DNA of 32,078 bases from Echinostoma caproni (GCA_900618425.1 UZAN01045560.1:1-32078), one strand, 5' to 3'. Counted from the stretch's first letter, positions 21,541 to 30,660 are shown. Numbers and translations: made by a program. Notes: generated by a model not told the origin, from the sequence alone.

Positions 21541-21879
21541 CGGCAAACTCCATTGGCCCATCATCGTTTACATGATTCATCCGTTCTTGAACGCTGAGTC
21601 AGTGCTTTTGCATGAAATGAGCGCGCTGTAAGGTGGTGGTGTAGATGAAAGATGTGTGAAGATAAGACGAACAATGCATTCCGCATTGAACGCCGCTCGC
21701 CGGTCTCAGCCTGAAGCCAGTCTAAGTCATTGTGTATTTCACGAGTTAGTAACCCCGATGGAGAAGAAGCGAACCCAACTGACTAGGGTCAAAAAAGGAG
21801 TAGTTGGCGTCTTTCACGTTACGTTTTGAAGAGTCTCAAGAAGAACCTTGAAAACCGGTGGGTGAAAATAGCTAGTGGA

Positions 21880-23010
21880 ATAGAATTTACAGCTGCATTA
21901 GGGAGCTTTCAAAGACTGACCCAAATGATGCGCACCTCGGGAGGTCGACGAACCACAGTTAGTGAAACACTGTGAAGGAGACAGGGTATGTATAACATGG
22001 AATAATGGCTTGATCGCTGGGTAGAGTACCTCAAAGATTAGCTCAGTTGGCCAGGTGCCAACCGGGTTATCTCATCTGTTGCAGTGGAAGCTACGTGGGC
22101 AGTGTCATATGATCCTCGAAAGAGGTAGAAGTACGGCCTTTCATTCAAGCTCTGATAAGAGAAAAAGCGGCGTTACCTGAAGGGCTTTCATTCTCTCTTT
22201 TCAGGATGGTGGCGGTAGAGATCCCGTAGAATCTATTATCAACTTACAACTCAGCAAATGATTGCAAGTGCATTCCATCATTTTGAAGCGAACCACCGAT
22301 AGTTCCAATTTTCAAGAAAGATTCTCGCATCGACTACACAAACCACCGCGGGATAAGTTTAATCCCAACCGTTATCAATGCATTAGTTTCCGTCATGCTA
22401 CGACAACTGATTTCTTTAAGAGAGACCAAAATTCAAGAACTACAGACCGGACTCCCGCATCGTCGTCACGTTGCGTCCAGTCCGTGAGTTGCATCATATC
22501 TGCCGTCAACAAACAAACGAGCTTTTGGCTCAGATCATCGCGGGATTCTCTTCTGTTCCGATATTCGAAAAGGAATACCCCAGTTGTATGTTAACTTATC
22601 AGCATTGTACTCACACACTTATGGTCGAGAGAGGGTCTGTAACTAACTAAGTTCATAAGCATCAGCGGTATTCCTATTTCACCATTCTTGTTCCATTTCA
22701 TCGCAGATGAAATACTGGGGAACGCAATGAATAGTCTCCAAAAGTTTTGTGTGGCATAGGTGACAGGAGAATGGCTGTGCTACTTAGATTACGCCGATGA
22801 AGTCATTTGTCTGTTTGAATCAATGAAGGATACACAGAGCGCATTTGACAGACTAAGAAGTTCTGTTACTTCGTTTGGTATACGCCTTGCAAGTACAATG
22901 CACATAGTGTTGATATAAAACTAGGTGTTGGAAATTCCCAATTTGTAACCAAATCGTCAGGAATTAATGATAGTGGTTTGCTTTTACTACATCGGAAGTT
23001 TTACAACCAA
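21880..23010 (+). pseudogene. LINE reverse transcriptase domain
   Basis: Blocks in order: AALGSFQRLTQMMRTSGGRR (about 21895), LPEGLSFSLF (about 22178; canonical 'GPDGL...LFK.GG'), an ill-preserved middle (22260-22600), ISGIPISPFLFHFIADEIL (22661 onward; 'CPISPFLFNF.ID.IL'), and YLDYADEVICLFE (22781-22819), where the catalytic YADD is YADE at 22790-22801. The block FYYIGSFTTND near 22985 is the usual 'F.YLGS' step. Frame changes and stops occur throughout, so no product can be made. Confidence 0.85.
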
Positions 23011-23329
23011 TGACGATACTGCAATAAAGGAATTAACAATCAAATTTTGAAAGCTCGGACACCTTACTTAGGGCTGAGAGAAATATGAAGTAACCGTGAA
23101 TTTTCTATGAATTTTACATGTCACATATTGTGCTACCGTTCTCAAATCTGTGTTAAAGTTGTGAAAAATTGAAACCGCGAGTAGAAGGTATTCATTAACT
23201 TAAGGTTTTGATAATCTTACCTAGGTTCGTGTGTTTGGGATTGAGTGAGTGTGGTCGTAACGTAGAAGTAAGTCGTCGTGTTTGAGAACTTTTCAGGGAT
23301 AAATGTGCTAAAACACTGAATTCGGAATA

Positions 23330-23590
23330 TGAGGCTTCACTGGTTGGGGCATGTGCTGCATATGCCCAGCTGTTGTCTACCTCACAATGTATTTCTCGTT
23401 GTAGCCATCCTAGGTGTAGGAAATTAAGTGGAGTTCAATAGATAACAGAGACGAGGCATGAGGAAATGCTGAGCGGGCTTAGGTAAAATATGTGAATGAC
23501 GTCCTCTAGAAGGGATCCAAAAGATCCTGTGACTGGTTTGTTGGAGACACTGAAGGACATGACCGCCAATCGACAGCAGTAGCAGCTACT
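23330..23590 (+). pseudogene. LINE C-terminal tail
   Basis: LHWLGHVLHMPSCCLPH (23334 onward) matches the 'LRWLGHVLRMP..RLPR' block, and ETLKDMTANRQQ (23544-23579) matches the final 'WLETLKDMA.NR..W' block. The final Trp codon is a stop. These blocks fix the orientation and 3' limit of the LINE. Confidence 0.8.
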
Positions 23591-23822
23591 TATCAGGCCA
23601 GGTTCCGTGAAAATGTTTGTATGCATAGTCAGATGGATTATTCTATGCATGTGTTGAACATGAGGATGGTTTTATTCCTCATTCTCTCGAAAGAAGTCCT
23701 AATCCGTGTCAAAATTGAACCTCTAATTACTTTGTACGCATTGCGTTGCTGCTGCTGTTGCTGATGTCTTGAAAGCCGGTGAAACGAACGCCTGCCGAGA
23801 ATAATTATTATTAATAATTCTA

Positions 23823-24039
23823 GTTTGTTTACGCCTTCTTCAAGGATTGTTTGGCTCCACGCGACTCAGTCGTTACTTTGAATGAATCCAACCAATGAAA
23901 TTCCTCTAGAAACCCCTCAAGATGGCTGGTACTTCAGCCACCAAATGTCGCCGATTGAACCTGGTCTATTCAAACCGCGTCCATTTAAAATGAAGTAATT
24001 TCTCCGTCATCAAACAAAAGTACTTACTTAGTGAATTGC
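23823..24039. other. no gene recognised
   Basis: Right flank of the RTE LINE. No coding or repeat signal. Confidence 0.4.
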
Positions 24040-24500
24040 CGAGCGAGGATGAATGTTTAGGTGGGGTGAGGTTTGCTCTTTGTCCCACTACCACCACCAT
24101 GAATGTGGATCGAGAATGAACCTGGCAGTTATTGAAGTCGGTCCGTCGGCCCCACCCCAATATGAAACCAACTTTTTGGATGGGGGTTCTGAATGGTCAC
24201 TTCCTAGAAAGATCGTCCAAACAAGAGCCCCAACCAGGAAATTTCCGCCCTCCCTGCAGGTAGGTGTCCACAAGGTACCCCGAGAAGCAGCACTCAGAAT
24301 TCCTTCCTTATGTCCTCACCAATGCAACCTACCAACGCCCTCTAACTCCTACTTCCCACCCTTTGTTTCATCATGACCAACCGACCGACCCAGGTCAGTT
24401 AGCGCCGGGTTCGTTCATTCTTGTCTTAGACTCACTCGACCGGTCAAGGACATTACGTTCCCGTGGATGGGAGATGGGAAGTGGCTACGAATAGTCAAAT
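24040..24500. other. GC-rich island of unknown nature
   Basis: Clearly GC-richer than its surroundings, with C/A-rich runs such as ccctccctgcagg and ccaaccgaccgaccca. It is open in several frames on both strands at once, as expected from low TA/stop content rather than coding. Pro/Ser/Thr-rich frames show no domain. It could be an unrecognised repeat or satellite; it could also be foreign or misassembled sequence. Confidence 0.4.
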
Positions 24501-25011
24501 CCCATTCTACCGAAACGTTCAACCTCACTCGGTAATTCACTCAAAAAGTACTCTTGTTTGGTTACGGATAAATTGGTTGATTCGGACTGGAAGCAGTTCA
24601 CACAGACCCGGTCCAATCGGTGATAGTTGACGGCTGAGGCACGAAACANACACTTTGTGGATTTCCCACTAGAACGCAATTGGTGGTATTCACTTGAGCT
24701 AACGACGGATTCAATTGACGTTAGAACGGTTTTCCTTATAGTTTAAAAGGTATAGACATGAGTGCATCGTCTTAACATCAGGTTGCTCATTGGCTTGAAA
24801 ATTTATTGAGATCAGTTTAGAGAAGTATTGCACAATATAGTCTCAAGCGTACCATTGAATTCGTATACCTGATTATGGCGAACATTGGCGGATTATGGAT
24901 GGAGTCCTTGGGTGTGACTTCTGTGTTTTACGAACGTGCTACTTGTGAGAACAAATGTATACCTATGTGACTATATCAGAGTCCATGAGGACAACCGTGG
25001 TATCCCAACGG
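24501..25011. other. no gene recognised
   Basis: Mixed composition, with one N at 24650. No motif seen. Confidence 0.4.
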
Positions 25012-25038
25012 ATAATAATAATAATAATAATAATAATT
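25012..25038 (+). repeat. (ATA)n microsatellite
   Basis: About nine uninterrupted ATA/TAA repeats, 80 bp before the truncated start of PLE-B. Such tracts often mark ends or insertion sites of retroelements. Confidence 0.9.
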
Positions 25039-25117
25039 TGAAAGATTTATTATCGCACTAAACATATAAAGCATCTGTCTTCAAACTAAAAGTTTTGCTA
25101 TGTAGGAGCTTCTTAGA

Positions 25118-26045
25118 CTTCTATTAGCTGATATATTTGTTATCAAATTGGATAATAGAAATTTGCAAAAAGATTGTAAGAAGCTTGCCACCTTACTGTC
25201 GGTGTTTGAATGATATTTTCATGTTGATCGAAAATCAAATATGCATAGAACTACTTAAATGCCTTCAAAAGTGCCCATACCGCTATCAGTTTTACGTCCA
25301 AATTGAAACCGGGATGTAATTTTCATTTCATCAATGTAAAATTCACAGGATGCGACGAGAGCGTGGTAAAACGCTCTGTTTACCGTAAACCAACTTGAAC
25401 TGGGCAATAATGTCATGTTGCCAGCTTTGTGCCTCTGAAATTTAAGCCATAGTTGGTTCAAGCCTTTTCATACCGAGCAAGTGGAGTTTGTTCAGACGAC
25501 TATCTACCACCGGAGCTGGAAAATATAAAGCAAACACTCTTTGGTAACTGTTATCCGGAAGAATTTGTCCTGAAGCATCTGACCGAGCGGCCTCTGACAG
25601 CAACACTGACAACAGTGAAAAGAAAAGGAACTCTTCATACGACTTTGTTTTAAAGATTATATGTGAGTTACTAAGATGATGATTGGAAAAGTTGATCAAT
25701 CGCAATTTCCCATCTGCAACGCTGCGTGCTCAGTTCGAAAGTGGACGATGGCCTTCGTTAATCCTAAACACACTGCCTTTCCTCTTATTATCTAAGGTAT
25801 TTCACCAGTTTCTTTGCTAATGTGCCGCAATTATGTCGGAAGAACGATCAGTTATCGCGAAGATTCAAGAAGCACAAGCCAGCCTGGTTGAATACGGGTA
25901 TAAGAGACGAGGAGGTATTCCAGCTGATCTACAAAGTACGAGCAAGTTCATGGAAAGCTATTCGTCCGCGGCACCTTGCTATAGCCGAGGACGTGTTCAT
26001 TTGCCTAGTCAGCCCGTCTCTTTGTTCTCAAGTACACCTATTTTA
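25118..26045 (+). pseudogene. Penelope-like element B (RT C-terminus plus endonuclease)
   Basis: A 5'-truncated Penelope copy. LLLADIFVIKL at 25118 onward ('LLADIFM'); YCRCLNDIF at 25194-25220, where the catalytic YVDD has become CLND; FHFINVKFT (about 25322) and SVYRKPT (about 25376), with a stop replacing Trp; SFVPLKFK; then FSYRASGVCSDDYLPPELE and a 'NGYP..F'-like block (NCYPEEFVLKHL, about 25550). The GIY-YIG nuclease follows: CRNYVGRT at 25823-25846, a frameshift, then KHKPAWLNTGI and FQLIYKVRASSW with RPRHLAIAEDV and SPSLCSQ. Multiple frames and stops make it dead. Opposite strand to PLE-A and in part a different subfamily. The end meets a LINE tail without a gap. Confidence 0.88.
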
Positions 26046-26793
26046 TAATTTAAAAACCTATATAATGTTCGGACTGCCCTATTCCAACCCATCATTGCAA
26101 ACCACTCTACACAAGACATATCAGAAATAGTTGAGTGGTCTGAGCAAAGGAACCTCCGTATGAACCCCGGAAAATGTATTGACTTAATTTTTTCTCTTTT
26201 GAAAAGTCAAAAATATGATGAATTTTCAAATGCCAGCCTTCCTTTATCTATCTTCAGTGACCAGATGGATTGACAATCGTCTATCAAATACCTTGACGTT
26301 ATTTTCAACGGTAACCTCACCTGATCTGATCACGTCAATGACGCTTTTCTGAAAGTCAGGAGGCTCACGTTTTATGTTTTACGTCTTAAATCACTTTATG
26401 ATCCAAATCATCTCATAAGGCTTTTTGTTTATGATTGCGTTTTGCCCCACTGGCCTTATGGGTCCCCTGTTATCTTCTCAATCTCCTCAATCTCATTACC
26501 GGATCTCTCAAGTTTCTGTCGGTATGTAGTCTTATACCACGGAAACATCTGGTACAGCATTTGGTGGCAAAACACCTCAAATCCTATAAACCATTCTCCA
26601 ATGGGATTTTATCTCATATTTCCCACCCCATTTATTCTGCTCTTCATCAGTGCCTTTCTTACTCATCCACTCGTTTTAGTCATAAACTTATAAAGGCACG
26701 CACTAAAGCTTACAGGCACCCTATTTTACCCTATCTTGACAGATTTCTCAAAACCATGAACTCGTTGCAGAAAATCTGCCGAAAATGCTGAAA
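26046..26793 (+). pseudogene. CR1-type LINE, 3' RT portion
   Basis: Starting just after the YADD region would lie: DLKTYIMFGLP (about 26055), then DISEIVEWSEQRNLRMNPGK (26117 onward; 'L..W...W.L..N..KC'), SIKYLDVIFNGNL ('YLGV.ID..L.W..H'), FYVLRLKSLYDPNHLIRLF, then VLPHWPYGSPVIF ('ILPIC.YCSPVIF'). After a frameshift at about 26490-26500 comes SLKFLSVCSLIPRKHL and the C-terminal ISHPIYSALHQCLSYSSTR with ARTKAYRHPILPYLDRFL. Stops and the frameshift make it inactive. 5'-truncated, as is normal for LINE insertions, and fused directly to PLE-B. Confidence 0.85.
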
Positions 26794-27861
26794 TAAACCA
26801 ATCATAAACACCCGTGTATAGCACTGGCTTTTTGATGTTGCTGTGCGCTTCAATTCTTTTAATTACTGTATAACACTTCGACTTTTTTAAATTGTTGACA
26901 CACTGTGGTTCTTTGGTAGCTGCATATCCGTTCTTCGAGGCGTACGAAGAGATTTATTGACTTAAGGAAAAAGTCATCGAAAACAATCTTTGTTTTCTAT
27001 GGTTTTTCTAAATGTCACGATAGGAATTTTAATTGAAATCGTGTGACGAAACGGCCCCATTTCTGTACCCGGGAAGCATCAGTAGGTTAAATAATCAACA
27101 AATTGGCGTTATATTGTTTCAAGAGGAAGTCGAAAGTGAAACCGCATTCGATCGCATAGAGAATGAGTTCTCGTATGTCTTTTATCAGAGCCATTGGTTG
27201 TTTTGTGTCATAAATTATGTTAAGCAAGCTCTTATTTAGTACACCTGTGACTCAGAATGGTGTCGAAATCGAACGAATCTAACAGCAGATCAGTTTACTA
27301 ACGAGATGTTAACTCGCTATATGGTTGCGATTTTCTTTCGAACGGTTCTTCTGCAAGTATTGCCAATGATTAATTGGCGCTTAATTATACGTGCAGTACT
27401 ATCTGTTTTGACATTCAGTATGAATCTAGGTAATTACAATATACATCCAATCCATGTATAATTTTGAGAAATCAGAGAATGCTGGAATAAACAAGTAAAA
27501 ACTCATTTGAAATCTGTGATAAACACTGGAGGAAAAACAAACGCCATTTAAGTCTTTGTAAACATTGTGCATTCTCTAACGTTCGCAATGTTTATATGAT
27601 TGTAGACAACCTAACTTTGCCGAGTGATTTTCTCCAAAGCATCATCAGTTCGAATTGCATTGAATTTACGCAATACTATACGAGTATTAGGAAACCTGCT
27701 TAAGAAGGGCCTGGTGAATTTCATATTTTAAGAGATTTAGGCAATCAAAATTGACCGCATCGTTCATTGTCCGTGCAACGAATTGGATTGTATTTTCATC
27801 CCCTTTGTCTGTAGGTTTTGTCTACTAACAGAATTTGATGCCTGATTTTACGTTAATTCAG
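26794..27861. other. no exon firmly recognised; upstream of the TSNAXIP1-like exons
   Basis: AT-rich. The gene to the right needs an upstream exon ending with one base of a codon. A 68-codon frame at 27033-27239 has a partly polar, protein-like start (DETAPFLYPGS, QEEVESETAFDRIENEF) and a donor-like tc|gtatgt near 27171, but its phase does not match, so it is left as a possibility only. Confidence 0.3.
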
Positions 27862-27974
27862 AGTTACCACCGGTGAAAAAACCACGCTTTTTGGAGATCC
27901 TAGAGGCCCGTATTAACAAAGAGAAAGCCAAATTCCGTGTGGTCGAGGGAAAACCGGATCCATTGCGATTGCAG
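27862..27974 (+). CDS. TSNAXIP1: TSNAXIP1-like protein, exon (i)
   Basis: First of three consecutive exons that read as the N-terminal domain of translin-associated factor X-interacting protein 1, a protein made mainly in testis in mammals. The acceptor is gttaattcag at 27861 and the donor is cag|gtaacc at 27975. It encodes LPPVKKPRFLEILEARINKE and then KAKFRVVEGKPDPLRLQ, corresponding to 'LPKPRLLEQLESYLRKE...ELRLQ' of the animal protein. The exon begins with two bases of a split codon and ends in phase 0. Strong conservation across a phylum indicates a real host gene among the dead transposons. Confidence 0.88.
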
Positions 27975-28013
27975 GTAACCCCGTTGATTTGAGTGATCAT
28001 TTACGCTTTCTAG

Positions 28014-28148
28014 ATTTATCGAGAGATTTTCACAATTTTCATTCAAACTTGTGTATACTATGGTCCACTGTTGGCTAGAATAAAGGCGGAATATGAATCG
28101 TACTTGGTTTACGTGCAGGATCAATTGAAAAAGCTTCAACCTATTCGA
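28014..28148 (+). CDS. TSNAXIP1: TSNAXIP1-like protein, exon (ii)
   Basis: Exactly 45 codons between an acceptor (cgctttctag at 28013) and donor (cga|gttagt at 28149). It begins IYREIFTIFIQTCVYYGPLL, then ARIKAEYESYLVYVQDQLKK and LQPIR. The family pattern is 'YREIF..FI..F..Y.PLL..IK..YE..L...R..I..L.P'. This is the core of the TSNAXIP1 N-terminal domain. Introns on either side are only 39 nt (27975-28013) and 48 nt (28149-28196). Phases match on both sides without any correction, so this part of the gene is intact. Confidence 0.92.
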
Positions 28149-28196
28149 GTTAGTTCATTTGAGGTCTTTGATTTAGAATAACTGCTCGAACTTTAG

Positions 28197-28266
28197 GAAC
28201 TATTGTGGACCGTGTCACAGGAATGTGAGAACAGAGTGAGTGATATGCGTCGTCGAGAAAACAAAG
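28197..28266 (+). CDS. TSNAXIP1: TSNAXIP1-like protein, exon (iii)
   Basis: Acceptor gaactttag at 28196 and a strong donor aaag|gtaagc at 28267. It encodes ELLWTVSQECENRVSDMRRR then ENK, equivalent to 'KAKLVTVNEDCNERILAMRAEEK'. It ends with one base of a codon, so at least one further exon must follow. I find no continuation of the coiled-coil region up to the right edge; the next intron is then over 3.8 kb and filled with repeats. Short 5' introns followed by long 3' introns is the known pattern of schistosome genes. Confidence 0.88.
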
Positions 28267-28719
28267 GTAAGCCAGATAACAATAAATTGAAAGATCATGC
28301 CTAACCACGGGTTACTAAGATTTCTAATGCTATTAGGGAAATAGAAAATGATAACTTTTTTTATCGTTGTGTGTTTGTGCATGTAAGTATGCTTGAAACG
28401 GAATGGGCCTTGCTAATGAGTAATTCATGAATTTCACCTACAACCGATGGAGAAACCTAACCAATTGCTCAAAATACTCCCACTTAACCTTCTAGCTGAG
28501 AATTCGCATACCGCGAACAATCAACAACAATCATGCCAATTATCCCTATTTAGCACAAACAAACAATCTGTTCTTCACATCTCCCCAAGTCACTCTCTGA
28601 GTTATCCAATGTGCTGCATTTTATCAATAGATGGAATAATGAGAGCAAGCTCGTTCTTCACATTTCGATTTTTCCAACGGAGTCAGTGAGACTACTTATC
28701 CACGGATATCAGTCTATCG
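28267..28719. other. probable intron, no feature recognised
   Basis: Begins at the donor of the third TSNAXIP1-like exon. Open frames lack motifs. Confidence 0.45.
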
Positions 28720-28835
28720 GCGTCTTGACGATTTGTGGTGTAACTCGTATGTTTATGCAGTTCATGCAAGGTGCAGGGCGTGAATCTAATGTGTTGATGA
28801 CCAGAGATCAGGAGTCAAACCCTAATCTGGTAGTT
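28720..28835 (+). repeat. tRNA-Leu-like short repeat (SINE-2), copy 1
   Basis: Shares tctaatgtgttga and agatcagg with 31108-31200 in matching order over about 70 bp. The pattern of a D-arm-like part, 'gatctaatgtgttga' and a T-arm-like 'agatcaggagtcaaaccc' suggests descent from a class II tRNA such as Leu. It is too diverged to be a functional tRNA. Confidence 0.55.
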
Positions 28836-28857
28836 GCCCGAATAAACTATTAATACA

Positions 28858-28930
28858 CATTGTAAGAATCAGAACACAAAATAGCAGATAAGTTTGTTTG
28901 CGGTGCTACAGCAGCTGGTTAGATAACATA
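28858..28930 (+). repeat. short direct repeat, copy 1
   Basis: Resembles 29823-29880: attgtaagaa, cacagtag/cacaaaatagc, aagtttgtttgcggt versus aagctcgtttgtggt. Sequence about 40-60 bp further on also shows weaker similarity (gaaaacatcgtg / aggcgaaaagatg). Family unknown. Confidence 0.5.
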
Positions 28931-29217
28931 TCCTTCCAGGGCATTAAACGACACAGCAAATAATAAGCGTGTTTATCTCTCCATCCTATTCAGGGGAGAA
29001 AACATCGTGAAAATATTGAGTAGATGAATTTAATCTTCCATCAACTTCACCTACTTTGCGGCTGAACCCCTCATTATATTCACCTCCAAATCGGTACTCT
29101 TCATGCAGACCAAAGTTAGATTACCCCAGCATGTGACCTTATTTTTGTGTTTATCAATTCATCTGTTCCTTTGGAGCAAGTTATATGCGTCGAACGGTGA
29201 GGCATCTATCTGACCGC

Positions 29218-29470
29218 ATCAAGCAGCATCACTTCGTTTGGTTGACCACTGGTGACAAGGACCGGGGCGACGGTAATTACGAGCCATTTGACTGGGTCTA
29301 ATCACAAAGTCAATGTGCTTGAAGCTTTCCATCATCTCTATACGGTCAATGATGAGTTATCCAAAGAGGTCAAGAATTTTTCAAATTGTTAGTTGGCAGA
29401 TTTGAAGTTTGTATGTCAAGAATTTTGTCAACAGCTGAGGCAATTGCCATCCGTCTCCACGCCCCCCCCC
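29218..29470 (+). other. coherent open frame with one stop, unknown origin
   Basis: From about 29246 the frame reads PLVTRTGATVITSHLTGSNH, then VNVLEAFHHLYTVNDELSKE with VKNFSN, one TAG at about 29387, then LADLKFVCQEFCQQLRQLPS. The sequence is protein-like and helical, unlike the flanks. It includes copy 2 of the 25-bp exact repeat. It could be a decayed gag-like or other element gene, or a host exon. No family is recognised. A C/G run follows at 29462-29480. Confidence 0.35.
29393..29417 (+). repeat. 25-bp exact repeat, copy 2
   Basis: Identical to 17994-18018, in the same orientation. Upstream similarity continues for about 25 bp (aagaatttttcaaattgt against aaaatctttaaactgt). Confidence 0.85.
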
Positions 29471-29822
29471 TTGGGGGCCCCGAAACAGTTTGTAAAACCA
29501 TTGGTCTTATTACGGCCATCCACTAAAAAATCTGGTAATATGACCTCCGTTCATGAACTCTCACTCATTCACTCACACACCAACTACCCTCCGTCTTTTA
29601 CTTTCAACGCATACACACAGACATACACACTCAAAAACATCAACTATTACAAGTCCATCATCTCTTTTTAAATTCTGATTTCCTTCGCAGATATTTGTCT
29701 CCTCTTCCCATCTCGTTAACCTGTTATGAATTGTGTCCTATTTAGCCAGTTGATGTAGCACCGACAACAAGCTTGTTTGCTGTTTTGCGTTCACATGACT
29801 ACTCAAACAGGAATAATTTCAG
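29471..29822. other. no gene recognised
   Basis: Starts in a C/G homopolymer hairpin (gccccccccc ... gggggccccg) and continues with an AC-rich stretch (29560-29640). No coding signal. Confidence 0.4.
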
Positions 29823-29880
29823 ATTGTAAGAACACAGTAGCGAACAAGCTCGTTTGTGGTCATTCATCTACAGGTTAATA
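29823..29880 (+). repeat. short direct repeat, copy 2
   Basis: Counterpart of 28858-28930. A third related phrase (caacaagcttgtttgctgtt) lies at about 29766. Confidence 0.5.
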
Positions 29881-29971
29881 CAGCACCATTTATGTCAAAA
29901 CGTTCAGTAGGGGGGGAGGCGAAAAGATGAACTTTTTATAATCTGGACATAAAAGGGGAAGAGAAATAATT

Positions 29972-30110
29972 AATTCGCATTTAACTCACGGTTACTTGTA
30001 AGCAGTGGTGTGGGATAAATGATATTGATTGATTTAAATTGCCTATCCTTCGGAACTTCACCTTCACGCACAATCCTCAGTTGATCCATTCAGCCTTACA
30101 ACTCGGATGC
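29972..30110 (-). repeat. SINE-1 tail, copy 2
   Basis: Reverse complement closely follows 10478-10608: gcgtgaaggtgaagttccga, atcaatcaatatca, tatcccaca and gtgagttaaatgcgaatta. The tRNA-like head is missing, so the copy is partial. Confidence 0.8.
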
Positions 30111-30361
30111 ACTAGACTCCGGTTTCGCTCCTATTAATTGACATTCCAGCTCACGCTTTGTTCATTAAAGATATGCATTGCGAGTAATGTGGGATTTTAG
30201 TAAATTTCAAATGGGAATTCGTCGTGTATATAGTAGGAAGTCAGGCTGTGAATGTTTCCAATCAAGTCATAACCCTGGAGGCTAGTGGTGAGATGAGCAG
30301 GGTTCGTGGCTCACAAAGATGGGTTGTGCTATATCTTGTAAATGGAAAATGAAAAACGTTT
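30111..30361. other. no gene recognised
   Basis: Between the SINE-1 tail and the hammerhead SINE. A phrase at 30285-30320 (ggtgagatgagcagggttcg) is vaguely tRNA-like but not convincing. Confidence 0.35.
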
Positions 30362-30550
30362 GATGATCTGCTCGGTGACGTAGTGGGTAGCGTGCTTGCC
30401 TTCTGCCCATGAAGTCCCGGGTTTGATCCCCAGTTGTGTCGATGGATTCGCACTGCTGGTGAGGCCCAACCAGGTCGAAATAGCTGTCCAGTGCTTTCTA
30501 GCTTTTCAGTTTACGCTTCATTTGCTATGTACATGATGAGTTCCCATTTG
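30362..30550 (+). repeat. hammerhead-bearing tRNA-headed SINE (Sm-alpha-like)
   Basis: The head has an A-box-like stretch (cggtgacgtagtgggtagcg, 30373-30392) and a B-box (cccgggtttgatcccc, 30416-30431), spaced as in polymerase III promoters. A hammerhead ribozyme motif follows at 30450-30494, then a tail beginning ctttctagcttttcag. This order (tRNA-like promoter, then hammerhead, then tail) is that of the schistosome Sm-alpha repeats. The right end is not sharply defined. Confidence 0.85.
30450..30494 (+). ncRNA. type I hammerhead ribozyme
   Basis: Helix I is a perfect 6-bp pairing: GCACTG (30450-30455) with CAGTGC (30489-30494). The first core strand is CTGGTGA (30456-30462), against the consensus CTGANGA. 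Helix II pairs GGCC (30463-30466) with GGTC (30473-30476), including one G-T. GAAA is at 30477-30480. A very short helix III encloses AGCT, and TGTC at 30485-30488 places the cleavage site after C30488. All elements are in the type I arrangement. The A-to-G change at core position 6 would be expected to impair cleavage, so the copy may be inactive. Confidence 0.85.
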
Positions 30551-30660
30551 AGATATGCATAGGCCCAAGTAGTTAGGGGCGGTTGGGGGGACGATTATGT
30601 CGTTTGTGTTGGTCATGGAAAAATGAGTGTTCCTACGAATTTTTTTTGGGAGCATAGAGT

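Larger units (their letters stand above)
20740..23822 (+). mobile_element. RTE-type LINE, near full length, inactive
   Basis: A single-strand succession of LINE domains over about 3.1 kb, the size of RTE elements. A pyrimidine-rich 5' part precedes an AP-endonuclease domain (about 20787-21540), a linker, RT (about 21880-23010), a C-terminal tail (about 23330-23580), and an AT-rich 3' end with an (AAT)-like tract at 23803-23822. Stops and frameshifts are frequent throughout and key catalytic residues are altered, so it cannot be active. It is complete at both ends or nearly so, which distinguishes it from the other truncated LINE pieces here. Clade call (RTE rather than CR1) rests on the tail blocks and length and is moderately secure. 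Confidence 0.85.

Noticed and set aside
23761..23794. Hammerhead-like phrase CTGATG...GGTGAAAC at the 3' end of the RTE LINE
   Set aside because: The core A of CTGATGA is T, helix II pairs poorly, the expected cleavage U is C, and helix I does not form. The resemblance is too weak without copies to compare.
24053..24494. Overlapping plus- and minus-strand frames of 60-107 codons
   Set aside because: Explained by low stop-codon density in a GC-rich island; Pro/Ser/Thr-rich, no domain.
27605..27655. Minus-strand CTGATGA...GAAAA phrase resembling a hammerhead core
   Set aside because: No sensible helix II between the two core strands and no helix I. A longer alternative helix leaves GAAA degenerate.
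10953..28266. Functional link between the calaxin-like and TSNAXIP1-like genes
   Set aside because: Both belong to cilium/sperm families, but they lie 16 kb apart on opposite strands in a eukaryotic genome with many elements between; no evidence of co-regulation.
30262..30453. 63-codon minus-strand frame
   Set aside because: It is the antisense of the tRNA-headed hammerhead SINE.
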